DNA from: Heterohyrax brucei
Taxonomy: Eukaryota; Chordata; Mammalia; Hyracoidea; Procaviidae
DNA length: 64,000 nt
Reading direction: 5' to 3'
NCBI GenBank assembly: GCA_028571685.1
Contig: CM053140.1
Location: forward strand, 56,736,201 to 56,800,200
Numbering within the stretch: the first letter of the stretch is position 1; each line of letters begins with the position of its first letter. Made by a program: the position numbers and the translations under genes. The notes beneath the pieces are model-generated. The model searched no databases and had not been told where the DNA came from. It was given only the letters and a program-made list of their open reading frames with translations. Shown one piece after another: positions 1 through 12,820 of the stretch.

Positions 1-494
1 ACCTCTCCTACTTAACATTATACTAGAAGTTCTAGCCAGAGCAATTAGACAAGACCAAGAAATAAAGGGCATCTGCATCAGCAAAGAAGTAAAAATTTCC
101 CTATTTGCAGATGATATGATTGTGTACACAGAGAATCCAAAAGAATCCATAAGTAAACTACTCACACTGATAGAAGAGTTCAGCAAAGTCTCAAGATACA
201 AGATACAAATCAGTAGGATTCCTTTATACCAACAATGAGATTATTAAGGAAGAAATCACCAAGTCAATACCATTTACTATAGCCCCTAAGAAGATAAAGT
301 ACCTAGGAATAAATCTAACCAGAGAAATAACAAACCTTTACAAAGAGAACTACAAGCCCTTACTACAAGAAACTAACAGGGACTTACATCAATGGAGAAA
401 CCTACCCGGCACATGGATGGGAAGGCTTAACATTGTGAAAATGTCTATTTTACCCAAAGCAATCTACTTACATAATGCAATCCCAATACAAGTT

Positions 495-502
495 CCAATG
501 AC
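495..502. repeat. Target-site duplication, left copy
   Basis: ccaatgac here recurs at 1630-1637, flanking the antisense L1. It lies in the L1 ORF2 of the host element. Confidence 0.75.
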
Positions 503-1629
503 TTTTTAAAAAATTTTTTATTTAATATAACTGAGTGAAAATGTACATTCCCACGTAAATTTACATGCCCACCTACATGCAGCCTCCACCGCTCTCCCTG
601 CCCGGTGACAGCACACCACTCCTGTCTGCTCCATACACGCCCCACTCTCCCAACGGTCTCTCCTTCCCCTCCTCTCCACCCACTCCACCCACTCTCCCTC
701 CTCCAGCCAGAGGTCAGCAGGACGACATCCCATAGATGTACAGAACCATAAAGTGCACCCAATATGTGGTCACTGCATCACCAAGTCCAACCCATTCCTG
801 TCCGAAGCGTGGAACTTCGCCATGATTTATGGTCAAGGGGAGCATCAGGGTGAGGGGCCACACTCCCAGGGGAGCCCCGAAACCACTGGACCATCAATTG
901 ATGTCTTTTAGTGGGGATCCTAGGGTGCACCCCTTTTCATTCTTGTGTTGCCAGTGAGACCCAACCCAGTGAGCTCCATTGCAGCCATCACTGGTGGTGG
1001 CCGGGCACCATCCGGCTCCTCCGGTCCCAAGTCGATGCAGGCACCCACTGATGTGGGTCTCTTTGTCTTCTGGGTTGTCCTTCCCCCATGTCATTCCGGT
1101 CCCCGGTGAGCATCTGTTCCTGCTGAGCCGGGACCACCTGCTGTGCCCTCGGATGGCAGCCTGAAGCTCCTAAGACCCCAGACGCCACTCACCAACATGG
1201 GGTGCAGAGAGCCCTCTTAGCAAAACGCTAGTTGTGCCAATTGGCCTCGCTTTCGCCTAAGAGCATGGTCCCCCGCTCCCTGCCCCAGCTGCTCTCTCCT
1301 TGCAATATTGGGTTAAGATGGAAGGAGTACTCATGTTATGTTTAAGTCCACTTAATATTGTTCTTGTTTCTAATGTGTGCTATCACTGATTTCACCCAAC
1401 CAGATACCTAGCAACTATCTAATCTAAACCCTCCCCCCTCCCTCCCTCCTTCCCCTCCCTTGCAGCTGTCAAAGAGTCTTTTCTTCTATACACAAGTCTG
1501 TTTTTGAGATCTTATCGTAGAGGTCTCATACAGCATTTGTCCTTTTGTCGCTGACTACTTTCACTCAACATGTCTTCCAGTTGAAACCAGGTCATGAGAT
1601 GTTTCCTGAAGTCATCGTTGTTCTTTATC
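503..1629 (-). mobile_element. 5'-truncated L1 (mostly 3' UTR) inserted antisense in an L1
   Basis: The sequence is the reverse complement of the L1 3' UTR seen at 2655-3656, starting with a T-rich stretch (the poly(A) end) at 503. The 8 bp ccaatgac is present on both sides (495-502 and 1630-1637), as expected of a target-site duplication. The insertion contains the 3' UTR plus only the last few dozen codons of ORF2. Confidence 0.85.
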
Positions 1630-2707
1630 CCAATGACATTTTTTAATGAGATAGAGAAACAAATTACCAACTTTGTGTGGAAAGGGAAGAAGCCCTGGAT
1701 AAGTAAAGCACTACTAAAGAAGAAGAACACACTGGGAGGCCTCTCGTTACCCTGACTTTAGAACCTATTACACTGCCACAATAGTCAAAATAGCCTGGAA
1801 CTGGTAAAAAAGAGACATCAGTGGAACAGAATTGAGACCCCAGAGATGACACCATCTCCCTATGAACAGCTAATATTCAACAAAGGCCCTAAGACATTAA
1901 ACTGGGGAAAAAACAATCTCTTCAACAAATGGTGCTGGCAAAATTAGATATGAAGCTGCAATAAATCAAAACAAGACTCATATCTTACACCTTTTACAAA
2001 AACCAACGCAAACTAAATAAAAGACCTAAGTATCAAATCTAAAACGATACAGTTCATCCAAGAAAAAGTAGAAACAACAATAGAAGTTTTAATACACAAC
2101 ATAGACAGACTTCAAAATCTGTCAAACAAACCATAATCAACAGAAGTGAAAATAGATAAATGGGAACTATTGAGAATCAAACACTTTTGCTCATCCAAAA
2201 TCTTGGTTAATAGAATTAACAGGCCACCTACAGAATGGGAAAAAATATTTGGCAACTATATGTCAGACCAATGCCTAATCTCCATAATATATAAGGTACT
2301 ATAAAATATCAATAAAAAAAAGATAAATCATCCAATTAAGCAATGGACAAAGGAGATGGACAGACATTTCTCTAAAGAGGAGATCCAGGCAGCCAAAAAA
2401 CACATACAGACATGCTCATGATCCTTAGCTATTAAAGAAATTCAGATAGCAAAAAGATGGAATCAACCCAGATGCCCAACAACAGAAGAATGGATAGGTA
2501 AACTATGGTACATATACTCAATGGAGCACTATGCAATGATAAAGAATAACGACGATTCCAGGAAACATCTCCTAACCTGGTTTCAACTGGAAGACATTAT
2601 GTTGAGTGAAAGTAGTCAGCGACAAAGGGACAAATACTGTATGAGACCTCTACAATAAGATCTCAAAAACAGACTTGTGTATAGAAGAAGACTTTTTGAC
2701 AGCTGCA

Positions 2708-2740
2708 AGGGAGGGGAGGGAGGAAGGGGGAGGGGGAGGG
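2708..2740 (+). repeat. G-rich polypurine tract in L1 3' UTR
   Basis: Five or more runs of three or more G separated by A or short spacers. The tract lies in the L1 3' UTR; the complementary C-rich tract appears at about 1430-1460 in the antisense copy. Mammalian L1 3' UTRs are known to carry such tracts with quadruplex-forming potential. Confidence 0.7.
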
Positions 2741-3664
2741 TTTAGTTTAGATAGTTGCTAGGTATCTGGTTGGGAGCAAGCAGTGATAGCACACATCAGA
2801 AACAAGAACAACATTAAGTGGACATCAGCATAACTTGAGTACTCCTTCCATCTTAACCCAATATTGCAAGGATAGAGTAGCTAGGGCAGGGGGCAGGGGA
2901 CCATGCTCTTAGGCGAAATCGAGGCCAATTGGCACAACTAGCATTTTGCTAAGAGAGCTCTCTGCACCCCACATTGGTAAGTGGCGTCTGGGGTCTTAAT
3001 AGCTGCCAAGCTGCCATCCGAGGACACAGCAAATGGTCCCAACTCAGCAGGAACAGATGCTCACCGAGGACCAAAATGACACGCGGTAAAGACAACCTGG
3101 AAGACAGAGAGACCCACAAGAGTGGGTGCCTTCATCGACTTGGGACTGGAAGAACCGGATGGTGCCCGGCCAACACCAGTGATAGCCATGATGGAGTTCA
3201 CTAGGTTGAGTCTCACTGGCAACACAAGAATAAAAAGGGGTGCATCCTGAGATCTCCACTAAAAGACCTCAACTGATGGTCCAGCGGTTTCGGTGTTCCC
3301 CTGAGAGCATGGCCCCCGGCCCTGATGCTGCCCTTACCCATAAATTATAACAAAGGTCCACTCTTTGGACAGGAATGGATTGGACTTGGCAATGCAGAGT
3401 GACCATATATTGGTTGCACTTTATGGTTCTGTACATCTATAGGATATCATCCTGCTGACCTCTGGCTGGAGGAAGGAGAGTGGGTGGACAGAAGCGGAAA
3501 GGAGGCTGTTGGGAGGATGAGACATATATGGAGCAGAGAGGAATAGTGTGCTGTCACCGGACAGGGAGAGCGGTGGAAGCTGCATATAGGTGGGCATGTA
3601 AATTTATATGGGAATGTACATTTTCACTCATTCATGTTAAAAAAAAAAAAAAAAAGACCCAGAA

Positions 3665-5179
3665 AAAAAATAAAGAAATTCAAATAAAAACTACAATGAG
3701 ATACCATCTCACCCCAAAAAGGTTGGCCATGATCCAAAAAACACAAAACAACGTGCTGGAGAGTCTGGAGAAGTTGGAACTCTCCTATACTGTTGGTGGG
3801 ATTGCAAAATGATCCAGCCTCTTTGGAAAGCAATCTGGCTCTCCCTTAAAAAACTGGATCTAGATATACCATTTGACCCAGTAATTCCACTGCTTGGAAT
3901 ATATCTTACAGAATCAAAGCCATTCATACCAGCTGATACGTGCACACAAATGTTTATCACAGTCTAGTCCACAATAGCAAAAAGGTGGAATCAACCAGAT
4001 GCCCAACAACAGAGGAATGGATAGGTAAACTATGGTATATATACTCAATGGAAAACTATGCAATGATAAAGAACAATGATGATTTCAGGAGACATCTCAT
4101 AACCTGGTTTCAGCTGGAGGACATTATATTGAGTGAAAGTGGTCAGCAACAAAAGGACAAATATTGTATGAGACCCCTACGATAAGAATTTAAAATCAGA
4201 CTCAGACTCATGCATAGAAGAAAAGACTGTTTGACGGCTCCAAGGGTAGGGAACGAGTGTGGGCAAGGGAGGAGGGTTTAGGTTAGATAGTTGTTAGAAA
4301 TTTGATTGGATGAAATCGGTGATAGCACATGTTAGTAAGAAGATCAGTATTAACTGGACTTCAACACAACTCGAGTACTCCTCCCATCTTAACCCAATAT
4401 TGCAAGGACACAGTAGCTGGGGCAGGGGGCTGGGGACCGTGCTCTCAGGCGAAATCAAGGCCAATTGGCACAACCAGCATTTTGCTAATGAAGACTCTCT
4501 GCACCCTGCATTGGTGAGTGGCGTCTGGGGTCTTAAAAGTTGCCAAGCTGCCATCTGAGAATACAGCAAATAGTCCCAACTCAGCATGGTCCATAACGGA
4601 TCACCAAGGTCCATAACAACAGAAGACAGACCCACATGAGTGGGTGTCTATATCGACTAGCGACTGGAAGAACCGGATGGTGCCCAGCCACCACCAGTGA
4701 TAGCCGCGATGGAGCTCACAAAGTTGAGTCTCACTGGCAACACAAGAATAAATAGGGGTGCACCCTGAGATCTCCACTAAAAGACCACAATTAATGGTCC
4801 AGGGTCTTTGGGGTTCCCCTGGGAGCATGGCCCTTGGCCTTGATGCCGCTCCTGTCCATGAATCATAACAAAGGTCAACTCTTCAGACAGCAGTGGGTTG
4901 GACTTGGAGACGCAAAGTGATCATAATTTGTGGGCATTTTATGGTTCTATGCATCTATAGGATGTCATCCTGCTGACCTCTTACTGGAGGAAGAGGAATG
5001 GGTGGAGAGGAGGGAATAGGAGATTGTTGGGAGGATAGGACATGTATGGAGCAGAGAGGAAGAATGTGCTATCACCTGGCAGGGAGAGCAGTGGGAGCTG
5101 CATATAGGTGAGCATGCAAATTTATATGGGAATGTACATTTTCATTCAATCATAATAAAAATAAATAAACTTAAAAAAA
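3665..5179 (+). mobile_element. 5'-truncated L1 (ORF2 C-terminus plus 3' UTR)
   Basis: Begins within ORF2, with C-terminal coding up to about 4183 (readable as KRLAMIQKTQNNVLESLEKL and following residues), then the same ~1 kb 3' UTR family as the neighbouring copy. It ends in an A-rich tail at about 5150-5179. It starts nine bases after the A-run of the preceding L1, so the two lie nearly head to tail. An in-frame stop at about 3964 and other changes make it non-functional. Confidence 0.85.
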
Positions 5180-5734
5180 CATTTAGCACAAAGCCTGGGT
5201 CATAGTAAAAACTTCATGAATGGTAGCTATTTTAAAATTATTTTGGTAAACATAAATAACCAGAGACAAATAGTGTCATTAGGGACAGAGAGACTTTCAA
5301 GAAGAAAGAAACAGTTTCTAGAGTCATATCCTGCCAAAGTTAAGGAAATTAAGAAAATTTATTGAATTTAAGAATTAGAGACATACAGGGTAGGCTAACT
5401 GCTGTAAAAAAAAAAACCAGCTCCAAAATTCAGTGGCTGATGCTGTCACCACTGTTACTTGATTTTACAAATAAGAACATTTGTGTGAATAGGACCCTGC
5501 TTTGCTTTTGGGACAGCCTGTTCTACTCTTCTGGCCTAGAATCTTACTCCTAAACTTCAGTCTGACGACTAGCATGCTGTTCCCTACTGACAGATTTCCA
5601 TAATGTTGCCAACCAGCCTGACTGCTTAGATGTCTATCACTTTCTCATGGTATCACCGAGGGCAGGTTTGGAGTGTAATAAAATACTCAGAGTAAATGTA
5701 TCCATGTTAGGAAGTCCTAATATGCTGGACCAGT
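5180..5734. other. Unassigned interval, possible L2/MIR tail at its start
   Basis: The first ~50 bases resemble the 3' tail shared by L2 and MIR repeats (a degenerate form of agcacagagcctggcacata). I recognise nothing in the rest: no coding signal and no tandem structure. Confidence 0.35.
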
Positions 5735-6096
5735 TGGGCAATAAAAAGAAAAAAGGTATCCAGATCAGGGAGGAAGAAATAAAATTATCTCTTTTTTTTG
5801 CAGATGACTGGATCCTGCAGAGAACCCCAAAGAATTCGCGAGAATGCTACAGTTGTTGTTACATGCTGCCGAGCCTGTTCCAACTCATAGCGACCCTGTG
5901 TACCACAGAATGAAACCCTGTCTGGTCCTATGCCATGCTCACAATCGTCATGCTTGAGCCCACTGTTGCAGCCCCTGTGTCAGTCCATCTCACTGACAGT
6001 CTTCCTCATTTCCACTGATCCTGTACTTTACCAGCATGACATCCTTCTCCAGAGACTGATATCCTTTCTGACATGTCCAAAGTATGTAAGAAATGC

Positions 6097-6653
6097 GAGG
6101 CCTGATGATTAAGTTTGTGAATTCATCCTAGAAAAAGTGCTACATAACCTCCCTGCTGAATGTCACTATGGTCACTTTCAGAGTACTCCCCTTGGGAAGC
6201 TATGCACTAATGCCAGTCCCTAGGCCATCCTTCAAAGCAATTTTGGAACTTTCTTTCTGGAATGGCCATCAGAACTGTTGTATTAACAGTGATGTCCTGA
6301 ATGTCATCAAAATGTCTTCCTTCCAGTATTTCCTTTATCTTCTGTAAAGAAAAAAGTCATTCGGGGCTAGATCAGGTGAGTAGGGAAGGTATTCCAATAC
6401 AGTTACTTGTTTACTGGCTAAAAACTCCCTCACAGACAACTATACAATTAAGTTTGTGAAGTCGCCACCATGCCACTGTGTACAATGGCTATCCCAGAAA
6501 GAGTTCCAAAATTGCTTTGAAGGGTAGACTAAGCACTGGCATTGGTGCATAGCTTCCCAAAAGGAGTGCTTCAAAGATGACTGTAATGATATTCAGCAAT
6601 GAGGTATATAGCACTTAAAACAATTAAATTCATGAATTAAATTGTCAGACCTC
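6097..6653. mobile_element. Fold-back mariner-type DNA transposon remnant
   Basis: The first ~345 bases encode, antisense, the C-terminal part of a mariner-type transposase (a decayed LREFLASKQ...SPDLAP-like stretch around 6360-6430). The last ~205 bases are an inverted copy of the first ~180 bases. Both outer ends carry related termini (gaggcctgatgattaagttt at 6097 and the complement of tgaggtctgacaatttaatt at 6653). The element therefore has two equivalent 3' ends facing outwards and no transposase N-terminus. It sits inside the antisense RTE, whose sequence continues on both sides. Confidence 0.75.
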
Positions 6654-7655
6654 ACAGTCTCACCATTCTTACTTCTAAGGAACATTGTGCTTCTTCCGAG
6701 ATAGATTGTTTGTTCCTTTGGCAGTTTATGATATATTCAGTATTCTTCACTAACACCACAATTCAAAGACTACAGTTCTTCCATCTTCCTTATTCATCAT
6801 CCAGCTTTTGCATGCATATGATGCAATTGAAAACACCATGATTTGGGTCAGGCATACTTTAGTCTTCAGGTGACATCTTTGTTTTTCAGCATTTTAAAGA
6901 GGTCTTTTGCAGCAGATTTGCACAACATAAGGCATCGCTTGATTTCTTGACAGCTATTTCCACAGATGTTGATTATGGATCCAACTAAAATGAAGTCCTT
7001 GACAACTTCAATCTTTTCTCTTTTTATTATGATGTTGCTTATTGGTCCAGTTGTGAGGATTTTTGTTTTCTTTATGTTGAGATGTAATCTATACTGAAGC
7101 TGTGGTCTTTGATTTTCATCAGTAAGTGCTTCAACTGTTCTTCACTTTCAGCAAAGTTGTATCATCTGCATATCACAGGTTATTAAAATGAGACTTCCTC
7201 CAATCCTGATGCCCTGTTCTTCTTCATATGGTCCAGCTTCTCAGATTATTTGCTGAATACACAATTGAATAGGTATGGTGAAAGGATACAGCCCTGACAC
7301 ATACCTTTCCTGACTTTAAACCACACAGTGTCTGCTTATTCTCTTTGAATAACTGCCTCTTGATCTATGTAAAAAAGATTCCTCATGAGTGCAATTAAGA
7401 GTTCTGTGATACTCATTCTATAACAAATTTGTTATGATCCACATAGCTGAACGCCTTTCATGGTCAATGAAACAGGTGAACATCTGGCTTTCAGCCAGAA
7501 CCCATCCGACATCAACAGTGATGTCCATAGATCTATGTCATCTTCTAAATCAGGCCTGAAATCCTGGCAGTTTCCCTGTTGATAGACTACTGCAGCTACT
7601 TTTGAGTGATCTTCAGCAAAATTTTACTTGTGTGTGATAATGATACTGTTAAATA

Positions 7656-9663
7656 TCTTTTTTTAATTATGATTGAGTGAAAATATACCATCCCACATAA
7701 ATTTGCATACCTGCCAATGAGCGGCTCCCACTGCTCTCCCTGCCCGGTGATAGCATATTCCTCCTCTCCGTTCTGTACATGTCATATCCTCCTAACAATC
7801 TCCTATCCCCTCCTCTCCACCCTCTCCTCATGTCCAGTAAGAGGTCAGCCAGATGACATTTTATAGATGCATAGAACCATAAAGTGCACACATGATAGGG
7901 TAGCCCTGTGTCACCAAGTCCAATCCATTTCTGTTTGAAGAGTTGACCTCCATTATGATTTATGAACAGGGGCAGCATCAGGGCCAGGGTCCATGCTCCC
8001 AGGAGAACCCTGAGGTCCCTGGACCATCAATTGCAGTCTTTTAGTGGAGATCTGAGGGTGCACCCCTTTTTATTTTTGTGTTGCCAGTGAGAATCAACTT
8101 TGTGAGCCCCATCATGGCTATCACTGGTGGTGGCCAGGTACCTTCTGGTTCTTCCAGGCACATGTAGATGTATTCACCCATTCACATGGGTCTCTCTGTC
8201 TTCTGGGTTCTGTTTGCCCCATGTCATTTTGGTCCTTGGAGATCATCCATTCCTGCTGAGTTGGGAACATGTAGTATACCTCAGATGGCAGCTTGGCAGC
8301 TTGTAAGAACCCAGAAGCCACTCACCAATTTGGGGTGCAGAAGACTCTCTCAGCAAAATGCTAGTTATGCCAACTGGCCTCAATGTCCCCTGACAGCATG
8401 GTCCCCAGACCCCCACCCCACCTACTCTGTCCTTGCAATACTGGGTTAAGATGGGAGGAGTAATCATGTTATGTTGAAGTGCAGTTAAAATTGATCTTCT
8501 TTGTAATGTGTGCTGTCACAGATTTCACCCAACCAAATTTCTATCAACTGTCTAATCAATACCCCACCTTCTTCCTCCCTCCCTCCCCACCCTTGCAGCT
8601 GCCAAAGAGTCTTTTCTTCTATACACAAGTCTGTTTTTAAGTTCTTATAGTAGGGGTCTCATACAATATTTGTCCTTTTGCCGCTGAGTACTTTCACTCA
8701 ACACAATGCCTTCCAATTGAGACCAGGTTATGAGATGCTTCCTAAAATTATTGTTCTTTATCATTGCATAGTGTTATATTGAGTATATATACCATAGTTA
8801 ACCTAACCATTCCTCTGTTGTTGCACATCTAGGTTGATTCCATCTTTTTCCTATTGTGGACTGTGCTGTGATAAACATTTGTGTGCATGTATCGGCTGGT
8901 ATGAATGACCTTGATTCTGTAAGATATATTCCAAGCAGTGGAATTACTGGGTCAAATGGTATATCTATTTCCAGCTTTTTAAGGAAGCACCAGATTGCTT
9001 TCCAAAGAGATTGCACCATTTTGCAATCCTACCAACAGTGTAGGAGAGTTTCAATTTCTCCACAGACTCTCCAGCATTTGTTGTTTTACATTTTTTTGGA
9101 TCATGGCCAACCTTGTTGGTGTGAGATGGTATCTCATTGTAGTTTTGATTTTAATTTCTTTAATAGCTCATGATCGTGAGCATGTTTGCATGTGTTTTTT
9201 GGCTGCCTGGATCTCATTAGAGAAGTGTCTGTCCATGTCCTTTGCCCATTGCTTAATTGGATGATTTATCTTTTTCTTATTGATATTCTGTGGTACCTTA
9301 TAGATTATGGGATCAGGTGTCAGTCTGACATATTGTTGCCAAATATTTTTTCCCATTCTGTAGGTGGTCTTTTAATTCTACTGATAAAGTCTTTGGATGA
9401 GCAAAGCTGTTTGATTCTTAGTAGTTCCCATTCATCAATTTTCTGTGGATTGTGGTTTGTCTGTCAGATTTTGAAGTCTATGTTGTGTATTAAAATTTCC
9501 ATTGTTGTTCCTACTTTTTCTTGGATGAGCTTTATCTTTTTAGATTTGATATTTAGGTCTTTTATCCAGTTTGAGTTGGTTTTTGTATAAAGTGTGAGAT
9601 ATGAGTCTTGTTTCAGTGTATTGCAGATGCATATCCAATTTTGCCAGCACCATTTGTTGAAGA
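7656..9663 (-). mobile_element. 5'-truncated L1, antisense, inside the RTE
   Basis: The complement reads as the last ~1 kb of L1 ORF2 (about 8640-9663) followed by the same 3' UTR family as at 2655 and 4185, ending in a T-rich tract at 7656-7664. The flanks are actgttaaata (7645-7655) and actgctaaata (9664-9674), an 11 bp target-site duplication with one mismatch. RTE sequence stops and resumes exactly at these points. Confidence 0.88.
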
Positions 9664-11965
9664 ACTGCTAAATAATTTTTCATTTGTTTGAATCCTGTTT
9701 GGGGGGAACAGGCATAAGTATGGCTCTGCTCTAGTTTGTTGGCCAAGTAGCTGTCCTCCAAATTTCTTGGCATAGATGAGTGAACACTTCCAGTGGTACA
9801 CCCATTTGTTCAACATCTCAATTGATAGTCTGTCAACTCCTGGAGCCTTGTTTTTCACCACTGCTTTTTAGCTTGGACTTCTTCCTTCACTGTCTTCTGT
9901 TCCTCATCATGTGATGCCTTTTGAAATGATTGAACATTGACTGATTCTTTTTAGTATAATGGCTCTGTGTATTCCTTCCATTTTCTTTTGATGCTTCCTG
10001 GGTCGTTTAATATTTTCACCATAGAAACTTTTGGTATTTTAACCTGAGGCTTGAGTTTTTTCTTCAGTGATTTCAGCTTGAGAAATGCTGAACGTATTCT
10101 TCCCTTTCGGTTTTCTATTTCCAGCTCTTTGTAAGCCATTAATCTTATAAAATTCTATCATATTACTATAATACTTTGTCTTCTCAAGCTTCCCTTTGAA
10201 ATCTTTGGTTCTTTTACTTCATTTTTCCTTCTTTTTGCTTTAGCTGCTGAACATTTAAGAGCAAGATTCAGGGTATCATCTGACATTCATTTTGGTCTTT
10301 TCTTTCCTGTCTTTTTAATGACTTCTTGCTTTCTTCATGTATGATGTTCTTGATGTCATTCCACAGTTTAACTGGTCTTGGGTTGTTAGTGTTCAGCATA
10401 TCAAATCTATTCTTGAGATGGTTTGTAAACTCAGGTAGGATATACTGAAGATTGTATTTTGTCTTTCATGGACTTGTTCTAATTTTCTTCAGTTTCAACT
10501 TGAACTTACATATGAGCACATTGATAGTCTCATCCACAGTAGGCCCCTGGCCTTATTCCACCTGATGATACTGAACTTTTCTGTCATCTCTTTCCAGGGA
10601 TGTAGTTGATTTGATTCCTGTGTATTGAATCTAGTGAGGACAATGTGTATAGTCACCATTTATGTGTTGGTGAAAAAGGTATTTGCAATCAAGAAGTCAA
10701 TCTTACAAAATTCTATCATGCAATCTTTGTCATTGTTTCTATGAGTAGGCTGTATTTTCCAACTACTAATTCTTCTTGTTTCCAACTTTTGTGTTCCAAT
10801 CACCAGTAATTATCAATGCATCCTGATTACACATTTGATCAGTTTCAGACTGCAGAAGCTGGCAAAAATTGTCATCTTTGGCCTTAATGGTTGATATGTA
10901 AATTGGAATAATAGTTATATTAACTGGTTTTCCTTGTAGGGTACTGGATATTATCACTGACAAGATTGTACTTTGGGACAGATCTTGATATGTTCTTTAT
11001 GACAGTGAATACAACAACATTGTTCCTCTTCAAGTTGTCATTCCTGATATAATAGACCATATGATTGTCCAATTCAGAATGGCCAATAGCAGTCCATTTT
11101 GGCTCACTAACATCTAGAATACTGATGTTTATGTGTTCCATTTCATTTCGACAATTTCCAGTTTTCCTGGATTCACACTTGGTACATTCCAGGTTCTGAT
11201 TATTAACGGATGTTTACAGCTGTTACTTCTCATCAGCAAATGAAAGTCCTGAAAGCTTAGCTCCATCCATGTGATTCAGGTCATTTCTACTTTAGGAGGC
11301 AGCTGTTCTCTGATCATCTTTTGAGTATTTTCCTTCCTGGGGAGCCTACCTTCTGGCACTATGTCAGACAGTGTTTTGAGGCTGTTCATAAGGTTTTCAC
11401 AAGCTAGTTGTTTTCAGAAATAAACTTCCAGTTTCTTCTTCCTAGTTTGTCTTAGTCTGAAGCTCAGCCGAAACTTGTCCACCATGTGTGACTCTGCTGG
11501 TATCTGAATACTGGTGGCATAGCTTCCAGCATCACAGCAACATGCATGCCCCCACAGTACAACAAAGTCACAGATGTGGGGTGATGCTACTAGAGCTAAT
11601 GAATTTAGCAAAGTGATAGGGCATAAGGTCAACACACAAAAACCATACATCCACAATGAGCATTCTAAAAAGGAAGTTAAGGAAACAATTTCATTTATAA
11701 TAGCATCTAAAAGAGCAAAATACCTAGAAATAAATTTAACCAGGGAGGTGAAAGACTTGTACAATGAAAAGTGAAACTTAAAGAAATTAAAGAAGACCAA
11801 ATAAATGGAAGGACATACTGTGTTTATAGGCTGGAAGACTTAATATTGTTAAAATTTCAATACTACCCAAAGCAATCTACAGATTCAATGTGATCCCCAT
11901 CAAAATTCCAACAGCCTTCTTTGCAGAAATGGAAAAGCTAGTGCTTAACTTTATATGGAACTACC

Positions 11966-12100
11966 AAAAAAACAAAAAACCAAACCCTAGAGGTCAGAGT
12001 AGAACTGCTCTATAGTTTCCAAGGAGTGCCTGGCAAATTTGAACTTTCAACTTTCTGGTTGGTGGACATAGCTCTTAATCACTAAGCCCCCAGGGTTTCC
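11966..12100 (-). repeat. Afrotherian tRNA-derived SINE, internally deleted
   Basis: The antisense hallmark order is present: aaccaaaccc, then agagtagaactg, then tttccaaggagtgcctggc, ending cagggtttcc. About 40 bp of the tail-proximal part is missing. It interrupts the old L1 ORF2, with gaactac/gaaccac-like flanks. Confidence 0.8.
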
Positions 12101-12617
12101 TAGAGAACCACAAGGACCCCAAATAGCCAGAGCACTCTTAAAGAACAACAACAAAGCTATCAAAATAATTTAGCACTAAATAATGCTAAACAAATAGACC
12201 AATGAAACAGAGTTGAAAATCCAGAAATAAACTCATCTATGTTCAATTGATTTTCAACAATAGGAGAAAATTCAGTGTCCATTCAATGGGGGAAGGAATA
12301 GTCTCTTTAATAAATGGTGCTGCGACAACTGGATTTCCACATGAACAAAGCTGGGCCCATACTTCACACCATATATATGGAAATTAAAACGGATTAGAGG
12401 CCTAAATGCAAGAACTAAAATCATAAAACTCATTGAAGAAAATAAAGGAGTATTGCTTCAGGAGCTAGTTTTTGACAATGGATTCTTAGATATGGCACCA
12501 AAAGCACTGACAACAAAAGAGAGAGTAGATAATTTGGACTTCATCAAAAGCTTTGTACATTAGTGAAGACAGCCTCTATACTGGGGGAAGACTTGGGGGA
12601 ACTGTATATCAGATAGA

Positions 12618-12820
12618 GGAGCCCTGATAGTGTAGTAGTTAAAGATCTCTACTACCAACAAAAAGTTGGTAGTTTTAACCCACCAGCCGCTCTTCTAGAC
12701 AAAGATGTAGCAGTCAGCTTCCATAAAGATTGGAAACCCCATGAGGCAGTTCTACTCTGTCATATGGGGTCACTGTGAGTTGGAATCACTTCAGTGGCAG
12801 TGGATTTGGTTTGCCTTTGC
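12618..12820 (+). repeat. Afrotherian SINE, long subtype
   Basis: Sense copy with the tRNA-like head (gccctgatagtgtagtagtt), an internal extra block containing 'gcttccataaagattggaaa', and a tail ending tggatttggtttg. Flanks share tatatcag. Inserted in the old L1. Confidence 0.8.

Larger units (their letters stand above)
1..3656 (+). mobile_element. L1 LINE, ORF2 3' half and 3' UTR, interrupted
   Basis: Segments 1-502 and 1638-3656 form one L1 in sense orientation. The first part encodes reverse-transcriptase-domain sequence (a FADD motif near 105-118). After the interruption the reading resumes with ORF2 C-terminal sequence and then a ~1 kb 3' UTR from about 2655 that ends in an A-run at 3641-3656. 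Joining 502 to 1638 restores a continuous ORF2 reading, which shows that the material between is a later insertion. Relative to the copy at 3665 it lacks about 285 bp of ORF2 near 2438. Frames are broken, so no functional protein is predicted. Confidence 0.9.
5851..11583 (-). mobile_element. Nearly full-length RTE (BovB-like) LINE, antisense, interrupted
   Basis: Net RTE sequence is about 3.2 kb in segments 5851-6096, 6654-7655 and 9675-11583. Read on the minus strand it runs from a 5' region ending near 11583, through endonuclease-type coding (for example TGDWNTKVGNK, encoded around 10766-10830) and reverse transcriptase, to a 3' end at 5851. Matching pieces on the plus strand occur at 17222-18302. 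It is flanked by atgctac duplications. Frames are disrupted, so it is an inactive copy. The family assignment to an afrotherian RTE is from memory. Confidence 0.85.

Noticed and set aside
9186..9590. Open frame of 134 codons, apparently membrane-like
   Set aside because: It is the complementary strand of L1 ORF2. Hydrophobic readings on the antisense of L1 are common.
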